The notes under the pieces are model-generated. The model saw only the letters and a program-made list of their open reading frames with translations. It was not told where the DNA came from and made no database searches. Made by a program: the position numbers and the translations under genes. 64,000 bases of DNA from Populus alba (lineage: Eukaryota; Streptophyta; Magnoliopsida; Malpighiales; Salicaceae), in contig NC_133293.1 of the NCBI RefSeq assembly GCF_005239225.2, positions 8,958,333-9,022,332 on the forward strand, in the 5' to 3' direction. Of this stretch, positions 44,778 to 56,392 are shown piece after piece; the first letter of the stretch is position 1; the number at the start of each line of letters is the position of its first letter.

Positions 44778-46809
44778 TGTTGCTACCCAATTTTTGACCA
44801 ATGTTTTGATATATTTTCAAAAAATCCAAAAAATTGAGAAAAACAAAGAAAATCCAAAAATATGTTTTTTTATATATTTTCGTCATTTTAGCATTTTCAA
44901 CGTCGTCTAAAAAAGAATTTAAATTGTTAAAAGATTTTCAAACGCATTCGACTTTTCACGCATCATTTTTAAAATCTTTGTTTTTTCTCATTGAGTCGGC
45001 GTTGATATTGCTCGTTTTCAAAAAATACAAAAAAATAAGAAAAATCAAAATTTACAAAAAAAGAAAGAAGTTGAGGGACCAAGTTGAAAAACCTAGCAAC
45101 ATTTTGCCTATAAATACTGGTTTCCTCAACACATTCAAGGGGGGTCAATTTGGACACATTCAAAAAAACACAAAAACCCTAAAACCCAACTTTTTCTCCC
45201 CACTCAAAGAAAATTGGCCGGCAGCGCCTCCCCCCTTGATTTTGAATTCCCCCCCCCGGGGTCCTTGGATTTTTCGCTCTCAGAACCAGAGAGCCAAGGA
45301 CCCCTCACCATTTTTGAGATCCCCGCATTTTTTACCCAGCCGCTCACCCGAGGAGCACTTCTTCTCCTTCATCTACAACAAACCGAACCCCCCCTGGTTT
45401 TAATTTTTTTCAACAACCGCCGGCCACAAACAGAAGCCAAAACAGCTGCTCCCCACCCGGTCTTGATTTTCTTTCTTCGGAACCAGCCCCTTTCCCCTTC
45501 GCTCCTTCTCATTTTTCCCCGCCGCTCCTTCATCCCTCTCTTCCTCCGGTTTCCCCAGCCAATCGCCGATCTGCTCTCCTCCATTCGGCCCCCAGCGGCG
45601 GCAGCAGCAGCAGCGGCGTCCATCTCTGCTCTCACTCTTCTCAGCCGACAACACAGACGCCTCCACCACCAGCAGCCCCTCTCTCACTCACGGCGATCAG
45701 GCAGCAACGCCTTCCTCCAACACCGGACGAGTTCAGCCTCCAGTAGCAGCGGTCAGAGCAACCGACCCAGAGCAGCCCCAAGACAGCCTCTCCCTCTGCT
45801 GCGACCCAGAGCAGCCACCGCTGCCACCGACCGGAGTGAAGACCACACAGCAGCAACCCCAGCAGCGCCGTCCATAGATCGGCTGCCACCGCCACAGACA
45901 CCGCCCGATCTGCCATCCTGAAGCAGAGGAGAAGAAGAAGAAGAAACCCACGGACTGATTTGCAGATAAGAACAGATCCGAAACGGGCAGAAGAAAATTA
46001 AAAACAGATCTAAAAAACTAAAACCGACTGCTCTTTGTGTGTGTTTCGTGTGTTTGCAGGTGACCGGACCCTCACCGCCGGCAGAAAAATGAACGGGGGA
46101 GGAAGGCGCTCCATACACCCCTGGTTGCCAGTTTTTCCAGTGGCGGCGCGTGAACCCACGCGCCGCCAGTAGCGGGGGCGCGTGGGAAGACGCGCCGCTA
46201 CTGTTCAGTCGGGTTTAGGTTGCTTCCCAGAGTCGTTTTTCTTGAATTTTGGGGGATTATGGTGTAATTTTCAATTGTTGATGTAATATTTATTTAATTT
46301 GAATTTTATTTGTATTTTGTAAATATGGATGTAAAAGAAAAGAAAAGAAAAGGAGAAAGAAAAAGAAAAAGAAACAAAAAATAGTGAAAGTGTTTGTGTG
46401 TGTTTATTTTTTTATTGAATTATTTTTTTATTTATTTTTTTAATGATAGAATTGCAAATATATTAAAGAAGAATTTAATATTTTGATCGGATCTCGGTTA
46501 AGAATTATTAACTTATACGTAAGTGATATTTCTAATTTCCGATGAAAAGACAATTATTAAAACTTCTTTAACACATCAAATTCGCGAAGCAGCTTACCCC
46601 AGGTAGGGTGTGTTAGGGGTGCTAATACCTTCCCTAACCACAACCAGTCCCGTACCCACGAATCTCTGACGAGACCAGTACATCCGGTTTCCTAGTAGCC
46701 CGCAATCAATTACTAGGTGGCGACTCCAACGAACCAAATTCCAGCAAACCACAACAGAGACGAAAAATCGCCAGCCGATGCCACGCGCTGATTTTTTTGG
46801 GGTGCGACA
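44778..46809 (+). repeat. LARD-like element 3' LTR
   Basis: 2,032 bp, the longer of the pair. TATAAATA at 45,109-45,116. Confidence 0.93.
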
Positions 46810-47290
46810 AAGAATATTTGTAAATGGCTCACTTCATTGGCTTACTTGGAAGAGAAACATCTTTGTATTTGATGTAAAAAGAGAGAGTCATTGTTTATTC
46901 CCGCTTCCCCTGCCAGTCTCTGATGGCAATGATAACAAAGATGTCAGACTTACTAAATACAAAGGAAAGCTCACCATGACCTGCATCGATAGGGAGAGAA
47001 ATTTAATGGAAATATGGATCATAGAGGATCATGACAGAAAACAATGGAGAAAAAAGCATTCGATAAACATAGGGGTTTTAACAAGGAAACCCCCCCCCCC
47101 ACATATGTCCTTTGGCCTTCTGCAATGCTGATGTTGTGCTGATGAGATAATATTTTCCTGATGTGATATTCTTCAACTTTAATACTGGGCATATTGATAT
47201 GTTGTGATTAGGGAAGGGTCTGTTCCATGGATGCTTCCCAATTTAGCTCACCTTTGCCACCAAGGAAAAAAGCACAGTTAGTTCATTACC
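46810..47290 (+). pseudogene. F-box protein gene, C-terminal part
   Basis: Continues the gene begun at 38,115. FVNGSLHWLTWKRNIFVFDV, then LTKYKGKLTMTCIDRERNLM and IWIIEDHDRKQWRKKHSINI are typical of the F-box-associated interaction domain. After a run of C (47,091-47,100) the frame shifts. ALFCNADVVLM-like and IFFNFNTGHIDML text is still readable to about 47,220 between TGA codons, then GKGLFHGCFP. The join to the N-terminal part is not in the same frame across the target site, so the gene was probably already damaged. Confidence 0.75.
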
Positions 47291-47900
47291 CCAAGGCATG
47301 GTTCTCTAGATGGAATAATCCAAATGAGATGTGAAGAATTGCAAGAAATTCAAAGATGAAGTCAGAAGGTTAGTAAGCAAGACATAGCCATATTTTATAA
47401 AGAATGATATCAACGATCATATCATCCATAGGCCGTCACCAATGAATGATAACAAGACATGTATAACCAATGAAAAAGCTGTTTAGAAATGTCATGTTGT
47501 AAATTTTGTTGCCCATCATTTTGTTTTAGGATCACATCTCACTTTTTAATGGATTTTACTTTATTCTTAGTCTTATTATTGTCTTGAAATAAAGAGATGT
47601 TTCCTTTAAATTTTATTTTGGCGAAATTTTTTATTGAACTCCAACGCGCAAAATTAAAGGTCTTTTAGTTCAAAAAAAAACTTGATGTTCGTTAAAATAA
47701 CAAGAGATGACCAAACTAATCTTGAGCTCACACGCCACAAAATTGAACCACACATTATATAGCTAAGTTTTAGCAGTATGTATAATAACACGTAGTGGAT
47801 TCACCAGTTATGGGTTCGCGAATCATGATTTTTTGCGAATCATGATGTTTTACAAATCCAAATCATTACACTAGAGTAGGTTAAAATTTATTGGTTTTAA
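47291..47900. other. Flank of F-box remnant, nothing recognised
   Basis: AT-rich DNA with no family-level match. The first part could be the former 3'UTR of the F-box gene. Confidence 0.35.
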
Positions 47901-49700
47901 CCGACCTTGCTAGAAATGAAAAAAAAAACCATCTTTGCTATCCCTTTACTTTCTAAAGATTATATCCCTTGTGGTCCCCATTTGAGCCTGATAGAATATT
48001 TCTTTCAAAGAAACTTTGACTTGGATCACACCCCACACCGGGGGCAAATAAGAGATATTTTAAAGACAATGATAGAATCAATAGAAAAGAAAAGGATAGG
48101 AACAAAAGACTAACGTTTGAGATAGGGCTAAAAGAAAAAAAAAAGACATAGACTAGGGGGCAAAATATACCGATGTTGGTTTTTCTTTATCATCTTGACA
48201 AAGCAGTGAAGATGGGTGCTGGAATCAATCATGTCACATTTGTTTGACACAGCAAAAGCTAAAAGTCAAAAACCAAAAGGGCTGAGCTACAAACATGACT
48301 TTTGAGGCCTGTGATAAAGCCTCTAGTGTCTTTAAGTTGATCAAGATTGGTCATTCATAAAAAAAAAAAAAAAATTATGACCCATGTTAAGAGAAATTCG
48401 ATTTTGTCCTTAACATGACTTTATGTCATTCCTCTGCAACAACAACAAAAGAAAGAGAGTCGATGGATAATTGATATTGATCCTAGATCTTTGAAGCCCT
48501 CGAACACATTTTGAGTTGGTGAAATCCCTTTCTTTTATAGCCTTGAACCATTGCCTGCATTACATGCTTTGAAAAGCTCTTTTTGATCAAGTAAGCAATC
48601 TGATCCGATAAATGGTGCTCTCAAAGCCTGAGATGCCTTGTCATGAGAGTCATAGCTTCATGAATTAAGCTATTGGTTATTATGCATGCTGATAAAATAA
48701 GTGCTAAGAAAATAAACAACATTTCTTGATAAGGCCTAAGTGTTGACTTGGGTGTCTTGTTTTTGAAATTCACACAAAGGTTACCTTATCATAGACCATT
48801 AAATGATTTACCCAATATCAAGGATTCAAATTCATACAAAGAACCATGGAAAAATCCATTGTAATCTTACATTAGATCAATTTCTATTTTCAAAATACAT
48901 GACAATGAAATGACTGTATATTTCGAATAACGTGTGTTGGATCTTTGAAAAAAAAAAAGCTTGATTTTCAAAAGGTCTTCTTAAAAAAAGACATCTCTGA
49001 TTTCATTATAACAAGCTATACTTTGAATAAACATGATCTTTGAAATATGACAGTTGATTCCAAAACAAGGAAGATTAATGAACATAGACGAACATTTATT
49101 GAGTCTGCGAAATCCTTGATAGAAATGACATTGATGCTCCTCGACACTCTTTGAAAAGCTGAGTAGCCCGGGGAAATATAGTAGACCTTAAAAAAGAAAA
49201 AAAAAACAGTATTCAAATCAGCTGTGGGGCAATGAAAGATGATTAAATGATGAATCAGTGAACTGAAGACAATGTCATTAAAAAAAGATGATCAATGAAC
49301 AAGCACATTCAAATCATACTAGGGGCAATGTTGTTAAAATATAGTCCATGATGTAGTGAACCCCGATAACAATCAAGAAAGCAAAGATGTACTTGAAAGA
49401 CATCTTCATATCATCATCTTTTGAAATATGGCTAGCGATCGATGAGGATACATGAATGAATATAATTGAATGGCGAAAAGATGCACACCACCAAGGCTGA
49501 CTGTGGAACAATGATGTACCTGAAGGACAATCTCATAATGTCATCCTTTGAAACATGGTTATCGACAGACGTTATCATATAACTGCATTGAATGAATGTC
49601 AGAAAGGCACTCACCTCAAAGACTGACTGTGGGACAATTTGTTTTGAAGCCAAATAATCACTTCACCACATGAGTATGAGTGATAAAAGCAACATCATTG
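47901..49700 (+). mobile_element. Decayed internal region of a Tat/Ogre-like element
   Basis: CTTGGATCACACCCCACACC near 48,018 and the surrounding ~100 bp match 42,080-42,190. Positions 48,540-48,630 match 42,530-42,620. All are in plus orientation. Positions 49,330-49,650 contain ~125-bp imperfect repeats (ATCATCTTTTGAAATATGG and ATCCTTTGAAACATGG). No coding sequence and no LTR on the left. Confidence 0.6.
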
Positions 49701-49701
49701 A

Positions 49702-50695
49702 TGTCACATGTCCCCCGCGCGGAGTTCGATGGCAATTTTTCATTTGTTTTTGCTTGGTTGATTCTTTTAAGTCACCACCTAGTATTTTAGTCACTAGGAA
49801 CCTTAACTGGTCTTTCAGAGATTCTAAGGTAAGGGACTGGTTGCGTAAAGAGAAGGTATTAACACCCCTAGTACGCCCTAACTAAGGTAAGCTGCTTGGT
49901 GTTTGGTTTGCTTTATAATTGCTACGGTGTTGATGTTTTCTAATCCCATCGATTTTTCCTAGGTTTGATTCAAACTAAATTTATTAAGATAAAAATCCAA
50001 GGAGATTCCATGTGCTTTAAAAACTCATTTTCCCCTTAGGGTTTCTTTATCCAAATATTAACAATGAATAATAACAAGTTATTCCCAATAATATTTTGGA
50101 TATTAATCCCTTTGGAATTTCTTTATCCAAACATTAACGGTGAATAATAGATGAATTCCCCCCAAAGTAAGATTTTTGTATTTTTTTTGGAATATTAGGT
50201 AATACCCTTTGGAGTTTTACAAACATGTTGTAAAATCCAGAAATGCAAGAAAATATTTTTTTTTTTGTTTAAGAAATCCATGCGAAAACACATTTTCAAA
50301 ACTTCAAATATTTTTTTTAATAAAAAATTTAAAACATATTAGGGTATTGGTCGTATGCAGCACACAAGAAAACATTTTTTATATTTACTTTGTCAAAAAG
50401 ACAAACATTATAGTTAATCACAATTAAAGTAAAAAAACCACATATTAGTCAAATTCTTGAGGCTTTAATAAATCAGTTATTAAATCCCAAAAGTATGTAG
50501 AAACATATTCTTATATTTTCACGGGAAATACAATATAATTTTATTTGTCCTTCAGATACTTGATTAAATACCAATTAAAACATTAAATTCATTTTTTCTT
50601 CTTTTTTTTTGTATTTTATAATTCAATAACATAATTTAAAAAAATATACAAACACACACATCCCTCACTTTTTACTATGTTTACTCACACCCATA
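49702..50695 (-). mobile_element. Tat/Ogre-like LTR fragment, minus orientation
   Basis: Begins TGTCACATGTCCC, then CCACCTAGTATTTTAGTCACTA and CTAACTAAGGTAAGCTGCTT. This is the reverse complement of the 3' end of the LTR at 37,050-37,306. The other LTR end is lost: at about 50,695 the sequence changes to a copia integrase remnant. It faces the plus-oriented internal piece on its left, so the two are not parts of one intact element. Confidence 0.65.
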
Positions 50696-50699
50696 ATTG

Positions 50700-52834
50700 G
50701 CTACTTCTGCCTAGAATGACTTTCCTAGATCTGCAGCCTTCAACATTGCTTTTGTTCTTTCTAATAGAGTTTTGTTCATCCGCTTTGCCACTCCATTTTG
50801 TTGTGGAGTGTATGCCATTGTGAACTGCCTTTTGATACCTCCATGTTGACATAAGTTATCAAATTCATCACTGGTATATTCTCTTCCATTGTTAGTCCTC
50901 AAACACTTGATCTTCTTTTTAGATTCAAGTTCTACCCGCGCTTTGAAGGTTTTAAAGACTGCAAGCACATATGCATTCCTTCTAATTGGATAAACCCAAC
51001 ATGTTCTAGAGAATTCATCTATAAATTATACAAAGTATCTTGCTCCTCCCAATGATATAATCGGTGCTTGCTAAACATCAGAGTGAAGAAGGTCTAAGAT
51101 GCATTTGCTTTTAGTTGTTGATGTGCCAAACTTTAACATGTCTTGTTTACTTGTAACACAATGCTCACAAAAGGGTAAAGTAACCTTTGTAAGCCCAAGG
51201 AGTAACTTCTAATTAGAGAGAATTTTCAAACCTTTCTCTGACATGTGACCTAATTTTTTATGCCACATCATCGTCTTCTCTTCTGCAAGACTGACTGATG
51301 TGATTGACACCCTTACCTCATATTGTGTTTCTCCTATTAACATAAACAAGTTTGCAACTATCTATCTTACATTTAAAACCACAAGCGCTCCTTTGATAAT
51401 TTTCATGATTCCTTTTTTTATACGAATCTTACAACCAAGACTATCAAATTGTCCATGAACAAAAGATTCTTCTTTAATCCTTTCACATGTTGCACTCTTG
51501 AAATAGTGCAAATTGAGCCATCATACATCTTTAATTTGATGGTGCTAATGCCAACAATCTCTAGAGTATGATCATAACCCATGAACATTGAGCCTTCAGA
51601 TATAGGTTCATATGTATATAACCAATCTCGATTAGGAGTCATATGTCATGTTACTCATGAATCCATTAACCAAACCTCAGTGAGCTTTTTTCTATCTATA
51701 GAGATTGTCACTACTTCACTATATAAAACCTCTCCATCTTATGAAGTGCTTGCAACACATCCTTGTGGTGTTCTCTAAAGCCTTTTTAAACCAACAATCC
51801 CTTTTGAAGTGCCTTTTTCTGCCATAATTATAGCGTTTCACATTCTTTTTACTTCTTGATTTGGACCTCTCTTGTATTTGACTTCCACTAGAGCCACGCT
51901 CCATTGATCTTTCTTTTGACATCAATAATGCCTTTTCTTGGTTTGAACTATTTCTATCTTCCATGTTTTTGCACCTATTTTCTTCTTCCAAGATAGCGGT
52001 TGCAACATCATTAAAGACTAAATAGTCTGAGAGGATATTATTGGTTAAATTGATAATGAGTCAATCATACGAATCATAAAGACTTTGAAATAGAAGCTCT
52101 GCACGTTCATTTTCCTCTATTTGTTGACCCAACTTAGTGAGTTGTGAAAATAGAGTTCTTATTGTGTTGATGTGGTCAGTCACCGACATGGTTTCTGCCA
52201 TTCAAAGGGTATAAAGTCTCCACTTTAAGAAAATCTTATTGTGTAAAGACTTGGACTCATATAGCTTTGTTAGAGTATCTCATATCTCTTTTTTTTTTCT
52301 TTGCCACACTTGATAATACTTCATCAACTAATTCTAAATGTATGTTAGCAATAGCATTGCCATCCATCTCATTCCACTTTGCATTATTAGTGATCTCTAC
52401 GGGTCTATCTCTAATTGCTGCCAAGCAATTATCTTTCCTTAAAATTACCTTGATTCTCATTTTCCACAGTGAGAAATTGCTCCCCTTGAACCTCTCAATC
52501 TCTTACTTTACTGTCATTTTATTCACCAAGATCTATTCAGCTATCACTGTTTCACTGATCTTACATAAATAGTATCGTGTGAATAATATTTCACTAAGTA
52601 AGTTCCCATGAAAGATTGGAGGGTTCACAAACGAACCCACTTAAAATCCAATCTCCTTAGACATAATTTCCTAGACTGTATTTAATCACCACATTGACTT
52701 TCTTTATACGCTAACAGTAACATATGTGAACAATACCGTATGGATGAATAATGTCGTAGACATGAATAGTAATTGTATACAAGAATAACTTTTATGTGTT
52801 AACAACACCAACCAGAAGGCTTTGATACCACTAT
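50700..52834 (-). pseudogene. Copia-4: gag to integrase remnant
   Basis: On the minus strand, from right to left. The primer-binding site TGGTATCAAAGCC is at about 52,830-52,818. Gag pieces lie at 52,460-52,257. A damaged zinc knuckle (KRYNYGRKRHFKRDC) lies in 51,991-51,719. Protease/pre-integrase text (MYDGSICTISRVQHVKGLKK) lies in 51,642-51,418. The integrase core lies in 50,968-50,711, with NNGREYTSDEF and YTPQQNGVAKRMNKTLLERT. Numerous stops separate them. RT, RNase H and the 3' LTR are absent; the element ends abruptly at the Tat-like LTR fragment. Confidence 0.88.
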
Positions 52835-53220
52835 TGGGATACTGGCATGTAAATCTGACAAGATAAAAGACAAGGTATAAGATAAAATAAGAAATAAGAC
52901 ACACATGAATTTACGTGGTTCACCCAAATTTGGCTACGTCCACGGGCAAGTATAGAAGAATTTTACTAAGTAATGTGGGAATTACAACCTCTCTTTACTA
53001 ATAGAAGAACAACTGAAACCTCTCTATTATTAGGAGAAAACACCTCAATTACTTTCTCACAAATACCTTATAATTTTACGGGATTACTTTCCCTCTCTTA
53101 CTATTCTCTTCTTCTCTCTTGTGGTGTATCTTAAAGCTTGGATGCATTGTCTATTTATAGGCAAGCATCTAGCCTTTGTCTTAGAAAAGACAAGAAGCAA
53201 GTGGCACCAATTGATCCCCA
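52835..53220 (-). repeat. Copia-4 5' LTR
   Basis: 386 bp, with termini TGGGATAC and GATCCCCA as inverted complements. It contains ACGTGGTTC (about 52,914) and a minus-strand TATAAATA (53,159-53,152). The right edge meets unit B host DNA. No partner LTR is in the window. Confidence 0.75.
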
Positions 53221-54499
53221 GCTGGATTTACATGTGGTCTCGCGAGTGGTGGTTATTTGGCTGGTAGCTAGCTTAATGGTGACTGGCAAAAGGATCATGG
53301 GTTTTATTAATTCTTGTACTAGTTAAGATATGATCATTTCATGACTAGAATTTTGATATACCAATAGCTACAAATCAAGCTGGAGACGGGGAGTTAAAAA
53401 GGTTTGGAAATTAGAATAGGTGGGCTTAGAGGGTGGTTCATGGTTGTGTGAGTTTTTCTATGGACAGATATGAGAGATTTAATAGTTTTTCTTTTTTCTT
53501 AATTTGCTTTTAAGAGGAAAATTAGTTCATCCCGTCCTTTAATTGATTTTTGCAGTTTGTTAGAAATCTTGATTTTGCAATTTTCATGTTCTTCAAAATT
53601 TTATTAAGTACTTTTTTATGGTTATGCTTATGATCAAGAGGTGTTTAATAGTTGTTAGAAAATAATATAAATTATATAATGAGAACTCACCTAACAGCTT
53701 AAGTTATTGAGTTGGAATGGTTCTTTGACATGGTATCAGAGTCTTGATGACTTAGCGATCACGAGTTTGAATTTCACTATCCTAATTTATTTTATATAAA
53801 AAAAAATTAAGCACAAAATAAGTGGGTGTGGAAGTTTCAAGCCAAAAAATAACTTTCACTTGAGATGATGTGTTAAAGAATAATATAAATCATATAATGG
53901 GACTTTACCTAACAGCTTAAGCTGTTGGGTTGAGATGATTCTTTGACAGTAGTGTAGTAGCTGTTATTTTTCAAAGTACTTTTTATTCGGAAATGCATCA
54001 AAATAATAACTTTTTTATTTTTTAAAAAATATTTTTAATATCAACACATAAATAAAAAAATAATTAACATAAAAAAAATATACAAACAATATACTTTAGA
54101 ACACTTGTTACATCTTTAACATCGCTTTCCCCTTAAAAATTTTCTCTTCAATTCTTTCCCCACCTGATGCCAAACACAACTTCAGATGTGTAGTAAGAAA
54201 CAAAGAAACTCTTTAACTAAATGTATGAGGTCAACTGATCGTCAGAACAAAAGCAAGAAAAGAAAAAAGGAAATAAAATTCAGATTTCAATAGATTTAAG
54301 CAAATAGATATGAATCACTTGGAAACCAAAAACAATTAAAAACCAAATCAAATCACACCGAGTGGTTGCCAGTCGAACCAAAACAGTGGATATGTAGCGA
54401 CTACCTCCTTATTTATTGCGTTGCACAAGAAGAACGACGTATTGCATTAAACCCAGAGTAAAATAAACCGAACGAAACCTTGATCAAACTTGGCTGAAA
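53221..54499. repeat. Unit B downstream flank of PHT1
   Basis: Matches 24,140-25,564 of unit A without the solo LTR found there. It includes a TRIM (53,653-53,948) absent from A and the shared AT-rich MITE-like stretch at 53,955-54,110. Confidence 0.75.
53653..53948 (+). mobile_element. Complete TRIM element, 296 bp
   Basis: Two 78-bp LTRs (53,653-53,730 and 53,871-53,948), TGTTAGAAAATAATA or TGTTAAAGAATAATA to TTCTTTGACA. TGGTATCAGAG (53,731-53,741), a tRNA-Met primer-binding site, directly follows the first. The interior is ~140 bp, with a purine-rich CACTTGAGATGATG before the second LTR. Flanks atagt and gtagt share four of five bases. No coding capacity. Unit A lacks it. Confidence 0.92.
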
Positions 54500-55762
54500 T
54501 CACACTGGAGCCGTCCTAGGTGAAGCAGCCTGCTGCTCCCCACCATTTTCATCAGCGTTCTCCCCTGACAACTCTTCAAGTGATTTACCCCTTGATTCGA
54601 TCGGGAACCAATAGAGTAAATAACATTCCAATGAAGTTAATTACACCGAGCACAATAAGAGATCATTTGACTCCAATACCAGGAGGGTAACCTGCGTTGG
54701 TCTTCTTTGGGTCCGTGCTTTGTGCAGCATAAAGGAAACCGAATGCACCTATTATAGCACCTGCCTTTCCTGCTGCTGCTGATATACCGTGACAAGTTGA
54801 TCTTAGCCTTGCAGGGAAAATCTCTGCTGGGACAACAAATGTGGTGGCATTGGGTCCAAAATTGGCGAAAAAAAAGGTCAATGAGTACATGACTACAAAC
54901 CCAATTCTATTTGGCTTCAAGGTCCAGTGGTGGTAAGGGATAGCAATGGCTTCTCTTCCTCTACTTCAATTTCCACGTTCAACACCTTAGACATATCTGA
55001 CGCTGCTTGTTTTGCGTTTTTGGCAACGAGTGCAGTGTAACGTGCGGTTTCGGGCATTTTCATACGCCAATAGAATGTAAGGGCAGCAGGGATGGCACCA
55101 AACATCAAGATTATACGCCAAATATAGTCAGCTTGAGGAGCTAGTGAGGCTGCCGGATTCTCATGGTATGTTGGGGTCTTGAATGCATGATCAAATGCAG
55201 CTGACACAACAAGAGCCACAATCCCACCAGCCAAAATCCCAAATCCTTGCATTGCAAACACTGCTGCAATAAATGCTCCACGAGTCTTCTTGTTTGCATA
55301 TTCAGACATGATAGTGGCTGACAAAGGATAATCGCCACCAATGCCAAACCCAAGCCAGAACCTAAAGAAACAAAGAGTGGTCATGGCTCCGTTAGCAGAG
55401 CTTCCAAAGGATAAACCAGATGCAAGAGAGCAAAGAACCATGAGAATCAGAGTTATCCCATAGACTTTCTTGCGTCCCATTTTGTCACCAAGCCAACCAA
55501 AGAATAGTTGACCAGCTAAAGTGCCACAAAGGGCGACACCATTAACAGCTGCTGCTACATTAGGAGGTAATGTGCCTGGCTTTGGTGCACCTGGCTTGGT
55601 GTAGTAAATGCGGCCAAGCAATTTGGTAACTAGGGAGATGCTGAAAAGATCATAGGCATCTGTGAAAAATCCCATTCCGGCAATCACGATTGCTGTGAAA
55701 TGGTACAATTGAGTCTTAGCAACATCGAGTGCGTTAAGGACGACCAATTGGTCCCTAGCCAT
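54500..55762 (-). pseudogene. PHT1: High-affinity phosphate transporter PHT1, copy B, internally deleted
   Basis: Near-identical to copy A where aligned. The ATG at 55,762 starts [16 protein letters not shown], and [13 protein letters not shown] is intact. The frame reads to EVEEEK and then changes: about 355 bp present in A (26,012-26,366) is missing, with about 3 bp of filler (TTC) at the junction near 54,950. This removes about residues 270-388, including helices 7 to 9, and shifts the frame. Downstream, the codon for tryptophan in GVKW is TGA (54,663-54,665). A 4-bp insertion (near 54,600) shifts the frame again before the stop homologous to 54,500-54,502. The longest protein is ~281 residues with a foreign tail. 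The site where Copia-3 entered copy A is unoccupied here, with a single gtttt near 55,010. Confidence 0.95.
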
Positions 55763-55798
55763 GCCTAATCCTTTCCACTTAGCAGTATAATAAATTTC

Positions 55799-56392
55799 CT
55801 GCACAGTAACAGCAAACCAGAACCCCCGTCAGGACATTTGATAAATAAAAAAAATTCAATTAGCCCAATAATGAATTGAGATGTTTACTTTTCAAATACG
55901 ACCCCACGAGCCTTAACTACATGTTATCACTTGGCATTAGTTTTTTTTTTTTTTTTTTTTTTTCAGGAGATGTTGAATAAGGGGGGAAAAAGAGAGCAAT
56001 GAGTGACGACAGGATAAAAACAAAGTATAGGCAGACTTGGAAACCAATCAATAAGTGCTCGAAGAAAAAAGAGAGTTCGTAGGAATTAAAATTGCGTTCT
56101 CAAACAATCACGCCAGATTTTGGAAATCTTATCTTCCTTGGTTATGCTAATTAACGTGACTACGATAATCATGTTATGATCGGCTTTAAGATCTTCATGA
56201 AGATAAGGTATCCACTACACATAAAGTGATTTACTTGCTACGTATACCAAAGTGCTCCCACTACTTTATACAGAGAAGCCAGTTCCAAGAAGCAAGGAAC
56301 TTGTAGTGGCTCATGATGACTCGTCTAAAAAGGCAAGACTTCAAAAGATTCAGATATTAGACACAGAGACTCACGTACGTACCTGCTTCTTC
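55799..56392 (-). other. Putative 5'UTR intron of PHT1 copy B
   Basis: The donor is GCAG followed by GTACGTACGTGAGT at 56,392 and the acceptor TGTGCAG ends at 55,799. It is 594 bp against 1,183 bp in copy A. The donor region has a private duplication (GTACGTAC). Confidence 0.6.

Larger units (their letters stand above)
38703..46809 (+). mobile_element. 8.1-kb non-autonomous LTR element (LARD-like, Tat/Ogre-type primer site)
   Basis: The LTRs are 38,703-40,516 (1,814 bp) and 44,778-46,809 (2,032 bp), TGTTGCTACCC to GGTGCGACA. Apart from a ~222-bp gap in the left copy they differ at roughly ten substitutions. The target duplication is a perfect aagaa (38,698-38,702 and 46,810-46,814). TGGCGACTCCACTGGGG at 40,520-40,536 complements the 3' end of a plant tRNA-Arg with one G:U-type mismatch, as in Ogre/Tat elements. 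The polypurine tract AAAGAGGGGG lies just before 44,778. The 4.26-kb interior has no gag, protease, RT or integrase. Its 3' part is dense tandem repeats. Mobilisation must have relied on a partner. Confidence 0.92.
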
